Assembly: GCF_003369915.1 (NCBI RefSeq)
Contig: NC_046675.1
Location: 3,162,001 to 3,226,000 of the forward strand
Reading direction: 5' to 3'
Source of the DNA: Drosophila miranda
Taxonomy: Eukaryota; Arthropoda; Insecta; Diptera; Drosophilidae
Length of the DNA: 64,000 bases
Shown here: positions 1-11,512 of the stretch, in pieces
How positions within the stretch are numbered: position 1 is the first letter of the stretch
How the letters are laid out: each line of letters opens with the position of its first letter
Made by a program: the position numbers and the translations under genes
Notes under the pieces: model-generated
What the model saw: the letters and a program-made list of their open reading frames with translations, nothing else
Told to the model about the DNA's origin: nothing
The model's database searches: none

Positions 1-1289
1 CGGGTTAACCTAACCTAACCTAACCCCTGAACCAGTTTAGCAAATGGAGTTCTGTTCTTACAGTGAATACTGTTTGAAATTTGACGTTTCACCTGAACTG
101 CGCTAGAACTCGGCAAGTTTCATCATTTTCATGTAGTGTATTTTAACACCCACTTGTTGACCAGTGGGATAATCGTTCTCTGCACATGAGCGGATATCCT
201 TCATATCCATAGAAAATTACACTGATGAATTATTTTTCTACAATATCGGCTAATTTTAAGTAACTTCCTCTTGTTGTGGACGAAATGAAACTCAAACTCA
301 TATCAGCTATCAGTATAGACATTTTTATACCATGTATCCTTTTTATTTTGTGTTAAAATTAGGTTTTCCAAGCTGAGCTATATGGACCTATTTATGCTTT
401 TTTTTTTATAAAAATCTCGACCGCAAAACCTATTCTTGGTGTCTGAAAGAGACCATAAACTGCAGAATTTCGTTAAGACAGCTTTAAAACAGGATCTGGC
501 TAGTTTGTGCATTAAATGGAGCTTAAGATGACAAACAGGCCTTAAAAGCTCCAATCACAGTTCTTTATGTTCTTAAAAACTCACCATTTTATTCTTGGAC
601 CGTTGATAACGTATGAGTGAACAATATGTTCGGAGAATGATAATAATAATAAGTAAGGCGATACGAATCATAATAACTTCGGAAAACTTTAAAGAATATT
701 TTAAACAGTTTAAACAGTTCTTTAAAAGTAAAGCAAAGACTACTTTGCCAAATTTATAAATCATTTACTAAAAGCCGATTAATTTCTACCCGTAAGTACA
801 TAATTCTCTCAACCAGTAATTCTGAAGTTGCTGAGACCAGATTCAAAAACCCAATGGCATAACTGAGAAATACGGCCATATATCGCAGTTTATCTGTCAT
901 GTTTTCGTACCCTACTTAAACCGTACTTAAACTTATATTCTTAAAAACTCACCTCTCATACAATAAGTAAATATGTCCGATTATATGTCAGAAAATAATA
1001 AAACTCGTATATAAATTTCTGTGAAAATGTGGGGACAAATTTGTTCTGCAATAGATCTCAGAAATTTGTTGTTTACTGTATTATTCACTTGTATGTATTT
1101 TGCACATACTCCATGACATTCTGAGAAACCCTAAACATAATGAAAAACATATCATCCAAAGCCCCCTATATATGTACATATTTGCACTCGGATATTATGA
1201 GAAGTAAATGCGTATATACTCGCACCGCGAAGATAAAATCTACTACAACAGCTACGACCCTTACGAGGCTCAAAGTTGACTCCCTTTTG

Positions 1290-1828
1290 CCTGTGCCTGT
1301 CTCCCTCAGAACGCTGCAAGGCGATCTAGAGAAGCAGGCTAGAGCACAGACTGATAGCAGGTGGAGGAGTACCACCACCTGCAGAACCTCGAAGATAATG
1401 TGCAAGGAGCGCAACGAGAAACTTAGCCACTACCTACTGCACCTACCACGAAAGGACTGTAGATTGCTAGTGGGGATACTAACAGGTCACTGTCTGGCTG
1501 CTGCACATGCAGCAAAGCTAGGCATCACCAACAGAGACAGTTGTAGGAAATGTGGGGAACCTGGGGCTATCGAAACCCAGGAACATCTCATCTGCAACTG
1601 TCCGGCTCTCTCAAGGGCAAGGAGGAGATACCTGGGCGCCCCAGTGTTGGCATCACTGGAAGATGCCTCCAAAAGGACGCCACAGGAACTGCTGGCCTAT
1701 GCTAAAAACACCTCGATTCTCGGGGACTTTTTAAAACCACATTAACACTCCCGCGACGGTTCATACACACCCCCATCCGGATAACTAAGGGCCATATTGG
1801 CCTATGCGTGGCCCCGCTGAGGGCCGTC
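1290..1828 (+). mobile_element. 3' fragment of a non-LTR retrotransposon (RNase H-bearing type), copy in unit 1
   Basis: The plus-strand frame ending at 1745 encodes the C-terminal end of a non-LTR retrotransposon ORF2. It has the end of an RNase H region, a CRKCG...H...C zinc-knuckle-like motif, then CPALSRARRRYLG and the stop. Roughly 80 bp of 3' UTR follow before the next array unit. The element is strongly 5'-truncated: homology to unit 4 ends at 1289, which marks its 5' boundary. The open frame starting at 1140 is a chance fusion of upstream repeat sequence with this fragment. I infer an I/R1/LOA-type clade from the motif order; the exact family was not determined. Confidence 0.8.
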
Positions 1829-1833
1829 CGGGT

Positions 1834-1853
1834 TAACCTAACCTAACCTAACC
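1834..1853 (+). repeat. Four TAACC pentamers at the unit start
   Basis: Four perfect TAACC copies follow GGT at the start of each array unit (also 6-25, 3082-3101 and 4330-4349). Read as CCTAA/TTAGG this is the ancestral insect telomere repeat, which flies lost. Here it most likely represents the 3' tail of the non-LTR fragment that ends each preceding unit. Confidence 0.7.
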
Positions 1854-2738
1854 CCTGAACCAGTTTAGCAAATGGAGTTCTGTTCTTACAGTGAATACTG
1901 TTTGAAATTTGACGTTTCACCTGAACTGCGCTAGAACTCGGCAAGTTTCATCATTTTCATGTAGTGTATTTTAACACCCACTTGTTGACCAGTGGGATAA
2001 TCGTTCTCTGCACATGAGCGGATATCCTTCATATCCATAGAAAATTACACTGATGAATTATTTTTCTACAATATCGGCTAATTTTAAGTAACTTCCTCTT
2101 GTTGTGGACGAAATGAAACTCAAACTCATATCAGCTATCAGTATGGACATTTTTATACCATGTATCCTTTTTATTTTGCGTTAAAATTAGGTTTTCCAAG
2201 CTGAGCTATATGGACCTATTTATGCTTTTTTTTTTATAAAAATCTCGACCGCAAAACCTATTCTTGGTGTCTGAAAGAGACCATAAACTGCAGAATTTCG
2301 TTAAGACAGCTTTAAAACAGGATCTGGCTAGTTTGTGCATTAAATGGAGCTTAAGATGACAAACAGGCCTTAAAAGCTCCAATCACAGTTCTTTATGTTC
2401 TTAAAAACTCACCATTTTATTCTTGGACCGTTGATAACGTATGAGTGAACAATATGTTCGGAGAATGATAATAATAATAAGTAAGGCGATACGAATCATA
2501 ATAACTTCGGAAAACTTTAAAGAATATTTTAAACAGTTTAAACAGTTCTTTAAAAGTAAAGCAAAGACTACTTTGCCAAATTTATAAATCATTTACTAAA
2601 AGCCGATTAATTTTTACCCGTAAGTACATAATTCTCTCAACCAGTAATTCTGAAGTTGCTGAGACCAGATTCAAAAACCCAATGGCATAACTGAGAAATA
2701 CGGCCATAAATCGCAGTTTATCTGTCATGTTTTCGTAC

Positions 2739-3076
2739 TGTCTGGCTGCTGCACATGCAGCAAAGCTAGGCATCACCAACAGAGACAGTTGAAGGAAATG
2801 TGGGGAACCTGGGGCTATCGAAACCCTGGAACATCTCATCTGCAACTGTCCGGCTCTCTCAAGGGCAAGGAGGAGATACCTGGGCGCCCCAGTGTTGGCA
2901 TCACTGGAAGATGCCTCCAAAAGGACGCCACAGGAACTGCTGGCCTATGCTAAAAACACCTCGATTCTCGGGGACTTTTTAAAACCACATTAACACTCCC
3001 GCGACGGTTCATACACACCCCCATCCGGATAACTAAGGGCCATATTGGCCTATGCGTGGCCCCGCTGAGGGCCGTC
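2739..3076 (+). mobile_element. Shortened copy of the non-LTR 3' fragment, unit 2
   Basis: Starts after the 580-bp deletion junction at 2738/2739 (TTTTCGTAC joined to TGTCTGGCTG). It keeps the zinc-knuckle region and the 3' UTR. Compared with unit 1, a change in the CRKCG region (TGTAGG to TGAAGG) introduces a stop in the coding frame, so this copy is dead. Confidence 0.8.
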
Positions 3077-3986
3077 CGGGTTAACCTAACCTAACCTAAC
3101 CCCTGAACCAGTTTAGCAAATGGAGTTCTGTTCTTACAGTGAATACTGTTTGAAATTTGACGTTTCACCTGAACTGCGCTAGAACTCGGCAAGTTTCATC
3201 ATTTTCATGTAGTGTATTTTAACACCCACTTGTTGACCAGTGGGATAATCGTTCTCTGCACATGAGCGGATATCCTTCATATCCATAGAAAATTACACTG
3301 ATGAATTATTTTTCTACAAGATCGGCTAATTTTAAGTAACTTCCTCTTGTTGTGGACGAAATGAAACTCAAACTCATATCAGCTATCAGTATGGACATTT
3401 TTATACCATGTATCCTTTTTATTTTGCGTTAAAATTAGGTTTTCCAAGCTGAGCTATATGGACCTATTTATGCTTTTTTTTTTATAAAAATCTCGACCGC
3501 AAAACCTATTCTTGGTGTCTGAAAGAGACCATAAACTGCAGAATTTCGTTAAGACAGCTTTAAAACAGGATCTGGCTAGTTTGTGCATTAAATGGAGCTT
3601 AAGATGACAAACAGGCCTTAAAAGCTCCAATCACAGTTCTTTATGTTCTTAAAAACTCACCATTTTATTCTTGGACCGTTGATAACGTATGAGTGAACAA
3701 TATGTTCGGAGAATGATAATAATAATAAGTAAGGCGATACGAATCATAATAACTTCGGAAAACTTTAAAGAATATTTTAAACAGTTTAAACAGTTCTTTA
3801 AAAGTAAAGCAAAGACTACTTTGCCAAATTTATAAATCATTTACTAAAAGCCGATTAATTTCTACCCGTAAGTACATAATTCTCTCAACCAGTAATTCTG
3901 AAGTTGCTGAGACCAGATTCAAAAACCCAATGGCATAACTGAGAAATACGGCCATAAATCGCAGTTTATCTGTCATGTTTTCGTAC

Positions 3987-4324
3987 TGTCTGGCTGCTGC
4001 ACATGCAGCAAAGCTAGGCATCACCAACAGAGACAGTTGTAGGAAATGTGGGGAACCTGGGGCTATCGAAACCCTGGAACATCTCATCTGCAACTGTCCG
4101 GCTCTCTCAAGGGCAAGGAGGAGATACCTGGGCGCCCCAGTGTTGGCATCACTGGAAGATGCCTCCAAAAGGACGCCACAGGAACTGCTGGCCTATGCTA
4201 AAAACACCTCGATTCTCGGGGACTTTTTAAAACCACATTAACACTCCCGCGACGGTTCATACACACCCCCATCCGGATAACTAAGGGCCATATTGGCCTA
4301 TGCGTGGCCCCGCTGAGGGCCGTC
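3987..4324 (+). mobile_element. Shortened copy of the non-LTR 3' fragment, unit 3
   Basis: Same deletion junction as unit 2, at 3986/3987. The coding frame through the zinc knuckle to FLKPH stop is open here, unlike unit 2. It is only a C-terminal remnant and cannot encode a working element. Confidence 0.8.
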
Positions 4325-5695
4325 CGGGTTAACCTAACCTAACCTAACCCCTGAACCAGTTTAGCAAATGGAGTTCTGTTCTTACAGTGAATACTGTTTG
4401 AAATTTGACGTTTCACCTGAACTGCGCTAGAACTCGGCAAGTTTCATCATTTTCATGTAGTGTATTTTAACACCCACTTGTTGACCAGTGGGATAATCGT
4501 TCTCTGCACATGAGCGGATATCCTTCATATCCATAGAAAATTACACTGATGAATTATTTTTCTACAAGATCGGCTAATTTTAAGTAACTTCCTCTTGTTG
4601 TGGACGAAATGAAACTCAAACTCATATCAGCTATCAGTATGGACATTTTTATACCATGTATCCTTTTTATTTTGTGTTAAAATTAGGTTTTCCAAGCTGA
4701 GCTATATGGACCTATTTATGCTTTTTTTTTTATAAAAATCTCGACCGCAAAACCTATTCTTGGTGTCTGAAAGAGACCATAAACTGCAGAATTTCGTTAA
4801 GACAGCTTTAAAACAGGATCTGGCTAGTTTGTGCATTAAATGGAGCTTAAGATGACAAACAGGCCTTAAAAGCTCCAATCACAGTTCTTTATGTTCTTAA
4901 AAACTCACCATTTTATTCTTGGACCGTTGATAACGTATGAGTGAACAATATGTTCGGAGAATGATAATAATAATAAGTAAGGCGATACGAATCATAATAA
5001 CTTCGGAAAACTTTAAAGAATATTTTAAACAGTTTAAACAGTTCTTTAAAAGTAAAGCAAAGACTACTTTGCCAAATTTATAAATCATTTACTAAAAGCC
5101 GATTAATTTCTACCCGTAAGTACATAATTCTCTCAACCAGTAATTCTAAAGTTGCTGAGACCAGATTCAAAAACCCAATGGCATAACTGAGAAATACGGC
5201 CATAAATCGCAGTTTATCTGTCATGTTTTCGTACCCTACTTAAACCGTACTTAAACTTATATTCTTAAAAACTCACCTCTCATACAATAAGTAAATATGT
5301 CCGATTATATGTCAGAAAATAATAAAACTCGTATATAAATTTCTGTGAAAATGTGGGGACAAATTTGTTCTGCAATAGATCTCAGAAATTTGTTGTTTAC
5401 TGTATTATTCACTTGTATGTATTTTGCACATACTCCATGACATTCTGAGAAACCCTAAACAGAATGAAAAACATATCATCCAAAGCCCCCTATATATGTA
5501 CATATTTGCACTCGGATATTATGAGAAGTAAATGGGTATATAATCGCACCGCGAAGATAAAATCTACTACAACAGCTACGACCCTTACGAGGTTCAAAGT
5601 TGTCTCCCTTTTGACCATAGAAAAAGGTATACATTTTATATTAATATTTTATTTTACTGAAATTTCGAATATATTCGATCTAATATTACAAATCC

Positions 5696-6603
5696 CTACA
5701 TGTTATCACACCTAACGATCATGGGCGGTGCGAACTGAGAGTGGCGCACACCGAAGGAGTAGGCCTGTCCAGATTTGCCAGGACGGTAGTACATCAAATC
5801 GTAGTAGTTGGGGCCTGGACCCAACCCCTTCGAGGACAGGCCCAAGCGCGGAGACATTGAGTAGAGCGGGGCGCGGTTCAGGTTCACATTGATGTCGCCA
5901 AGACCGTAGGCAGCAGGGCCAGGTGACAACCCCTTTGTGGTCGTCTTGGTTTGCAGTCCCCTAAAGGAGTAGACGGATGGGGTCAGAGGATTGCATTAGT
6001 CATCCACAGACTGATCTACTCACATGCTGTATGCCGGAGCAGATGTTTTCACGGTGTTGACGTCAAACTTGTAGGCATTCGGGCCAGGTCCATGCCTCTT
6101 GAAATTGTAGTCAGTGCGCAGACCCATGGAGTAGGCCGGTGCATTGATGCCCGTGAAAAAGGGCTTTAGATGCACATCATGTGCCCCGGGCCCGGGACCA
6201 ATTCTTTTATCTGCAATGCATGGATGAAAGGTAACCTTACCACTGCACTGACATCCATTACCATCAAGCACTTACCAATGGTATTGAGCCGGGGCGCCAT
6301 GGAGTACTCCAGGCCGCCACCCTTGCCAAATCTCGTCATCTTGTCGACCATATAGGCACCGGCGCCGGGACCAACGTTAGACCCCGTTGCGTTGGTGCGC
6401 ATTCCAAAGGAATACTGGGGCAGGCGCTGCTTACGCGAATCGTGACGATCGTAGCCCACAGTGGGGGGCAGCATATAGGCGCCGGGGCCGGGTCCTACCG
6501 AAAACGCAACACATTATTCCAAATTCACATTCTTATATCTAAAACCGTTCTTTTGTTTTTGATTGGCTGTCAAATGTTTCTCACCTACAGGTCGCACTGC
6601 CAT
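5696..6603 (-). CDS. CG10252: SHIPPO-repeat (outer dense fibre protein 3-like) protein, 229 aa
   Basis: Four coding exons on the minus strand: 6603-6585, 6494-6276, 6210-6024 and 5960-5696, all with GT-AG introns and consistent phases (690 nt including stop). The product carries six Pro-Gly-Pro-rich SHIPPO motifs of the form GPGPxAY, alternating with YSMxxR or YSFGxR blocks. Proteins of this family are axoneme-associated and usually expressed in testis, so a sperm-tail or ciliary role is likely, inferred from the family only. The gene is probably the orthologue of D. melanogaster CG10252, which I recall next to prt. It is transcribed divergently from asf1, with 401 bp between the start codons. 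A truncated relative lies at 11513-11846. Confidence 0.85.
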
Positions 6604-7004
6604 TTTTTATTTTGTTAGTTTTGGGGGAATATTAGAAAAAATATTTTACTGAAAATTTTGAACTCAAAAAAGAGTTGTAGGCCGAGCGGATCCCGAAAGA
6701 AGAATGAACATTTTCTTGGCTCCCCCATACTAGGATATCAAAATATATATTCCACGCCTACTTCATCTGTAAAAATGCAAAAAAAAACATGGCACAACAT
6801 AGTCCGTTTAATTTAGTCAATTTAACAACGAAAAACTCTTCAAACATAAATTCTTGACGTAACTAGTCACCTAAAAAGGCTTCATTAAATACGTCGTGTG
6901 TCGTATTATTCCTCCTATTTCATCAGCGCACGCCATCAAAAAAAAAACCACTGCTTGCTGTCTGTAAAGTCTCAAGGAAGAAGAAGGCTCCAAAAAGTTC
7001 AGTC
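6604..7004. other. Divergent intergenic region, SHIPPO gene / asf1
   Basis: AT-rich 401 bp between the two start codons, which must hold both promoters and the asf1 5' UTR. I see no clear TATA box, DRE or coding exon. Confidence 0.6.
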
Positions 7005-7622
7005 ATGGCCAAGGTGCACATCACGAATGTTGTGGTGCTGGACAACACCAGCAGCTTCTTCAATCCCTTCCGGTTCGAGCTGACATTCGAGTGCATCGAG
7101 GAACTGCAGGAGGACCTTGAATGGAAAATGATATACGTGGGCTCGGCCGAGTCCGAGGAGCACGACCAGGTACTGGACACCATCTACGTGGGCCCCATGC
7201 TCGAGGGTCGTCACAGGTTCGTCTTCCAGGCCGATGCGCCAGATGTTAGCAAAATTCCAGAACAGGAGGCCGTAGGCGTCACTATTGTGCTGTTAACGTG
7301 CTCGTATCGCGGGCAGGAGTTTGTGCGCGTCGGCTTCTACGTGAACAACGACTATGAGGAACAGGAGATGCGAGAGAATCCGCCAACCAAGCCCCTGTTC
7401 GACAAGCTAATGCGCAACATACTCGCCAGCAAGCCGCGCTTGACCCGCTTCCAGATCAACTGGGACGACGGCCACACCAATGGCAATGGAGTGCCAGAAA
7501 ACAACGGGCACAGCGATGAAATTATGATCGATGGTCCATCCACATTGCAGCAGCAGGATAGCATGCAGGACACCCTGCCCATCGATAACGGCATTAAGGC
7601 CCTCAACGAGAACTCAAATTAA
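7005..7622 (+). CDS. asf1: Anti-silencing factor 1, histone H3-H4 chaperone, 205 aa, single exon
   Basis: Asf1 binds the H3-H4 dimer in the nucleus and passes it to CAF-1 and HIRA during nucleosome assembly. The intact 205-codon frame opens with MAKVHITNVVVLDN and holds the whole conserved Ig-like core (about residues 1-155), followed by a divergent acidic tail. Residues equivalent to the H3-contacting Arg108 and Tyr112 are present; the position of human Val94 is Ile, a conservative change. Length is close to human ASF1A (204 aa as I recall). There is no intron. The frame is clean, so the gene looks functional. It lies between the SHIPPO gene and prt, whereas I recall D. melanogaster asf1 at 76B on a different chromosome arm, so relocation or retroposition is possible. 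Confidence 0.95.
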   Translation: MAKVHITNVVVLDNTSSFFNPFRFELTFECIEELQEDLEWKMIYVGSAESEEHDQVLDTIYVGPMLEGRHRFVFQADAPDVSKIPEQEAVGVTIVLLTCSYRGQEFVRVGFYVNNDYEEQEMRENPPTKPLFDKLMRNILASKPRLTRFQINWDDGHTNGNGVPENNGHSDEIMIDGPSTLQQQDSMQDTLPIDNGIKALNENSN

Positions 7623-8075
7623 CTGACAATGAAATGAGATTCTTTCTGGCACTCCAACTGCAACGCACACAAACACACACTTGATCTGGCGCAGACTTGA
7701 CGGAGACTCCCCCCACACGACCTCGCCCCCTTCATTATATTTTAAAAACAAACGCTTAAATATATGTATACATTAAATTTACTTAACTCATCTAAATAGC
7801 AAATACACAGGGATCATAGTATGAACATACTGGATCTTTATTTGAAATGTGGTTTATGCGTTGGAAACATTGTTAAGTGATTTTGACTTTCGGAGATTCG
7901 AGAGATATTTTAATGAAAATGAATTGAATGCTTGGAGACTAGGTTATTATATCCCCTCCCCTTCCTTGGGTACAGAAAAATCATCTCCCAATATATTGCT
8001 TTAGATGAGCCAAAAAAATGAAGAACGAAAGTAATTCTTTTCATTGATTGCTTAGTATTTACGAGGAATCGTGGT
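7623..8075. other. Convergent 3' region, asf1 / prt
   Basis: Holds both 3' UTRs. A TTTATT at 7837-7842 reads AATAAA on the minus strand and suits the prt poly(A) signal. An ATTAAA near 7772 could serve asf1. No coding signal is seen. Confidence 0.6.
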
Positions 8076-10159
8076 CTATTCCACGTCCATTGAGTTGTAC
8101 AGCTGTTTATAACGGGACCCACGACCACTGCTTTGGAGCAGCATGTCATTATGTTGTTCTCTTAGGATCTGCGGATACGAAAGATAGTTAAGCAAGGGTT
8201 TTTTTTTATCAGAGATTGTTCTTATAACCTTTGGATCGTATTTGTGATAAAGATAGACCAGAACGGGACCATAGATCATGTTGCATATGCCCACTATGCG
8301 CATTAGCCAGGCAAAGCCAAAGGTCTGAGCCAACTCCCCACCAATCAATGGAGCTATAAAGACAGAATAGGATTCGATGAGATGGTAGCACTTGCAGAGA
8401 TCAGGCTTAGACTTACCCAAGCAGTACGCCAGGCTGACGGATGTCTGTTGTATGGCATAGACAGTGCCGTAGCTGGAAATGGGTGTGGTGACCTCACCCT
8501 GCTCCTCTTGGGCCAATGTTGCATCTACAAAGGTGGCCAGCAGAGGAACCAGAGCGGCATCAATTACCCCAATGCCAAGACCCAGAGCAAAATGCGGCAA
8601 CAGTAGTTGGCTTACAGTCGTCGCGCTGGGTATCTGCAGGAGAAGGAGAAGGTATAACATATGACAATATCACCAGGGAACATTTAAAATACGTACCAAA
8701 ATCGAGGCGATTCCCACCAGCAGCAGACTAATGCAGGAGACCTTCACCTGGCCAAAGCGATAGGCTACGCTTCCAAAGAAATTGGTGCCCACAAAGTAGC
8801 CCACCGAATCGGGTATGAAGACAGTTCCCAGCTGCCATTTGTTCGGCTTCAAGTACTGAATCAACCAGATGGGCAAGCATGGCTCAAGCATGGCCATCGT
8901 GGACGTTGAGAACCAGATGGCGAGCACGATGGCCAGGATCATTTTGCACTCGAGGAGTGGCCGCCACTTGGGAGTTTCCTCCACCACCACCTCCGGCTGC
9001 ACAGACAGATCCAACGTCAGCAGCTGCAGGCCCAAGCTAAAGAATATAAACGTTGAGAGTATGATGAAGGGGGCCGATTTCCCCAACAGATCGTAAAGGA
9101 TCCCGCCGAATGGATAGCCGAGCAGCACGCCCAATGCAATACTGCCCAAGATGATGCCCATTACTTTGGAGCGACGTGCCTCCTCGGGATAGTTTTGGGC
9201 CACCAGACTCATGCCGCAGATATTGATGCACGCAGAGCCCACGCCCTGAACGGCACGAGCCACCAATAGCGCCCAATAGGATTCGCCCACAGTGAACACT
9301 GGAAGTAGACACACACACACACACATCAAGTCGTTATTATTGCAGTGATACGAGAGAAAAGGGGCTTACCCAATGAGGAGACGAGCAGGAAGAAGGTACC
9401 CACCACAATTGGCAGGCGGTAGCCAAACTTGCCGGTCGCGTTGCCGACAATCGGATTGAAAATTAATTGCACCAGGGCCTTCATGGCGAGCAGCAGGCCA
9501 ATGGATCCGTTTTCCTGCGCCAAGGTCAGGCTTCGGTTGCTGTTCGAGTGCACATTGCTGGCTATAAGGCTGTCGGACAGTACCTTGCTGGTGGAGGAGG
9601 TCGCATTAGTGCCGCCCGACTGGACGATATCTAGAATTAGTGCCGTGGCCGTGGCCGTAGCCGTAGCCGTGGGCGTGGGTGTGGGCGTGGGCGTGATTGT
9701 GGTCGTTGTTGGGCGCTCTGTGGAGATCTGAAGCAACGTAAAATTGACCATCGATTTGCCGGGAATGGGATGTTTGGCAGTATGTAGCTGATGGCCGCCA
9801 CCGAGCATCTCTCCACTGCGATAGAGATGGGACAGCTTTGAAGATGGGGTTGTCTCCTCCAGGCTAAGAACCAGCGGTGTGGAGGCCTCCAGATCCAGTC
9901 CGGCCAAGTAATCTGGCAAAATAGGCACTGCAAAGGGGAACAAATTGTTCTGAATACTGATTAAGTTTATCTTTGAATAATTTGTCTTACCAATCACGGT
10001 CAGCAGCATGTTATCTAGTAGCAGGGCCAGGTAGACAATCACTGCAATTAGACAGCGATTACTGCTGCCATTACCGGGCGTTGAGCAGCGTCTGGCCGGG
10101 GCATTTAGCTGGACAGCAGCTGCTTGGGATTGCTGCCTCTGTGTCGAGTGCTCCGACAT
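8076..10159 (-). CDS. prt: Vesicular amine-type transporter, portabella (VMAT/VAChT-like), 607 aa
   Basis: Five exons: 10159-9991, 9927-9370, 9298-8697, 8633-8417 and 8353-8076 (1824 nt with stop). The protein is a 12-segment major facilitator of the vesicular monoamine/acetylcholine antiporter family, which loads small amines into synaptic vesicles in exchange for protons. TM1 contains LALLLDNMLLTVIVPILPDY, with the intramembrane Asp expected in this family. A large luminal loop 1 (about residues 75-180) is Thr/Pro/Ala-rich. Next come the transporter core, with RAVQGVGSACINICGMSLVA and GYPFGGILYD, and a cytoplasmic tail. In D. melanogaster prt acts in mushroom body neurons. The loop contains a coding microsatellite (TP and TA dipeptides), and intron 2 carries a CA run. 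Substrate cannot be told from sequence. Confidence 0.92.
9309..9325. repeat. CA microsatellite in prt intron 2
   Basis: An uninterrupted AC run directly next to the polypyrimidine side of the 3' splice site of prt exon 3 (acceptor at 9299-9300). On the minus strand it reads as GT repeats upstream of the acceptor. Confidence 0.8.
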
Positions 10160-11512
10160 GGCGGGGCACGATAAGCTAAATGTAAATCTTCCTCACAAAC
10201 TGATTGGCACTGACAATTTATGCTGCCATATGGTTCGATGGATTTGCTCGGTTCGCGCCACAAAGTATGCTACACAATATTAATGCAGACGCACGCATAC
10301 ACACACACACTCGCGCCAGACAAACGCACTCACACTACGGCGATAACACCAGTTGAGCAGGAACCAACAACAGGTGGGTGTTGCTGCCTCAACGACGAGT
10401 GTGCGAATATTGAAAGGGAGCGACAAGTTGCCGTTCTATTTTATTGACAGCACGCGAACCGAGGCGACTCCCGAGTCCGTGTCCCGAGTCCCGAGCAGGG
10501 ATGATGGGCCCCGAACGAGGTTTCATCTGGGCTTCGTTCTGATAGATTTTCTGTGCCTTTCTGTTTGTGTTCATCATGAATTTCAGGTTGACCTCTTCGA
10601 GCGGTATAGGCCAAAAGCTATCCAAATTGTAGCCAGTGTGTGTGTTCGCAGGCAGAGTCTATAAAAAGTACAACGTTATTAAGTTAAAGCCAGTTCAAAT
10701 GAAAAGCTTTAAGCCGTATTAAATCCGTATATATTTCAAGAGTGGAAATATTCCAAGAAATAAAATGAAACTAATTCGAGATTCCCATAGATTTCTTGAT
10801 TAAAATACGTACACGCTTTAGGAACTTGTAACCATTTTCGGAGATAGAGTAATCAGTATTCGTTTCTGGCCTAATCATAATTTCCTTCATGTTTCTATTG
10901 GCTTCGGGATAGTTTTTCGCTGCGGGACACACACACATGACTTTAAAGACATATCCGTGTCATAGGATTCTGTATTATTAGCAGCACTCCCAAACCCCCC
11001 TCCGGCCGCAGTACGGCTCCGCGGGGGGCTTAAAGCACTGGCTTAAAGGTCTCGCGCGACCCGGTCTGAACGAGTGTTTGCCACGGCCCCGATAAGCAGG
11101 CTATGGATTTGTTAGCCTCTAGTCACATTTTCCGTTTCATTGAATTTTCAGCCGTTTAAATTTAGTCCCCACAAATTTGTGACGGATTGCTGTGGCGCAG
11201 TGTTGGGTTCTCTTTCGAAATTGATTTTATAAGCAGCCAGGGAGAGGGAGATGCCCCGGTTCCCATGCCCATGCCCCCTTGTGCTTGACCTATTTTGAGT
11301 CAAGATGAGGTATAAATAGACCTCTCAGCTCCCTGAATATTTGCTATGGTAGTTCGCCCTTTGTGAGACCGGGACAAACACCTGTTCCACCTGTCAACAT
11401 ACGCCCACTCGAGTTCGGGACGCCGATTAGGGTAATCTAATTCCCCTTAATTCACGATTAGACAACAACAGCTTATTGTTAACCCATATATTCGTATATT
11501 TTGAGACTCTAA
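10160..11512. other. Intergenic region upstream of prt
   Basis: No coding exon recognised. It contains a short GC-rich stretch near 10990-11060 and a TATAAATA at 11311-11318 on the plus strand that has no gene to serve in that direction. Most of it should be prt 5' UTR and control DNA. Confidence 0.5.

Larger units (their letters stand above)
1..5613. repeat. Tandem array of four large repeat units
   Basis: Units begin with the same CGGGTTAACC block at 1, 1829, 3077 and 4325. Unit 1 is 1828 bp. Units 2 and 3 are exactly 1248 bp each and lack the 580 bp matching unit 1 positions 911-1490. Unit 4 keeps the full first part, in register with unit 1 at an offset of 4324 without an indel, and stops matching after about 5613. 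Differences between units are single bases, so the array is young. Because the window begins at a unit start, the array probably continues to the left. The first about 1289 bp of the unit is non-coding sequence I do not recognise. The same 63-codon minus-strand open frame recurs in every unit but has no recognisable domain. Confidence 0.95.

Noticed and set aside
573-764. 63-aa minus-strand frame repeated in all four units
   Set aside because: It recurs only because the unit is repeated; no domain, no codon signal, Ile-rich translation of an ATT/ATA run.
1140-1745. 201-aa open frame spanning unit 1
   Set aside because: Its first half lies in the unknown repeat and its second half in the non-LTR fragment; the join at about 1290 is accidental. 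It is not a gene.
9429-9731. 100-aa plus-strand frame rich in VA and VG dipeptides
   Set aside because: Antisense shadow of the TP/TA repeats in prt exon 2.
11311-11318. TATAAATA box on the plus strand
   Set aside because: No gene begins downstream on that strand; chance match in AT-rich DNA.
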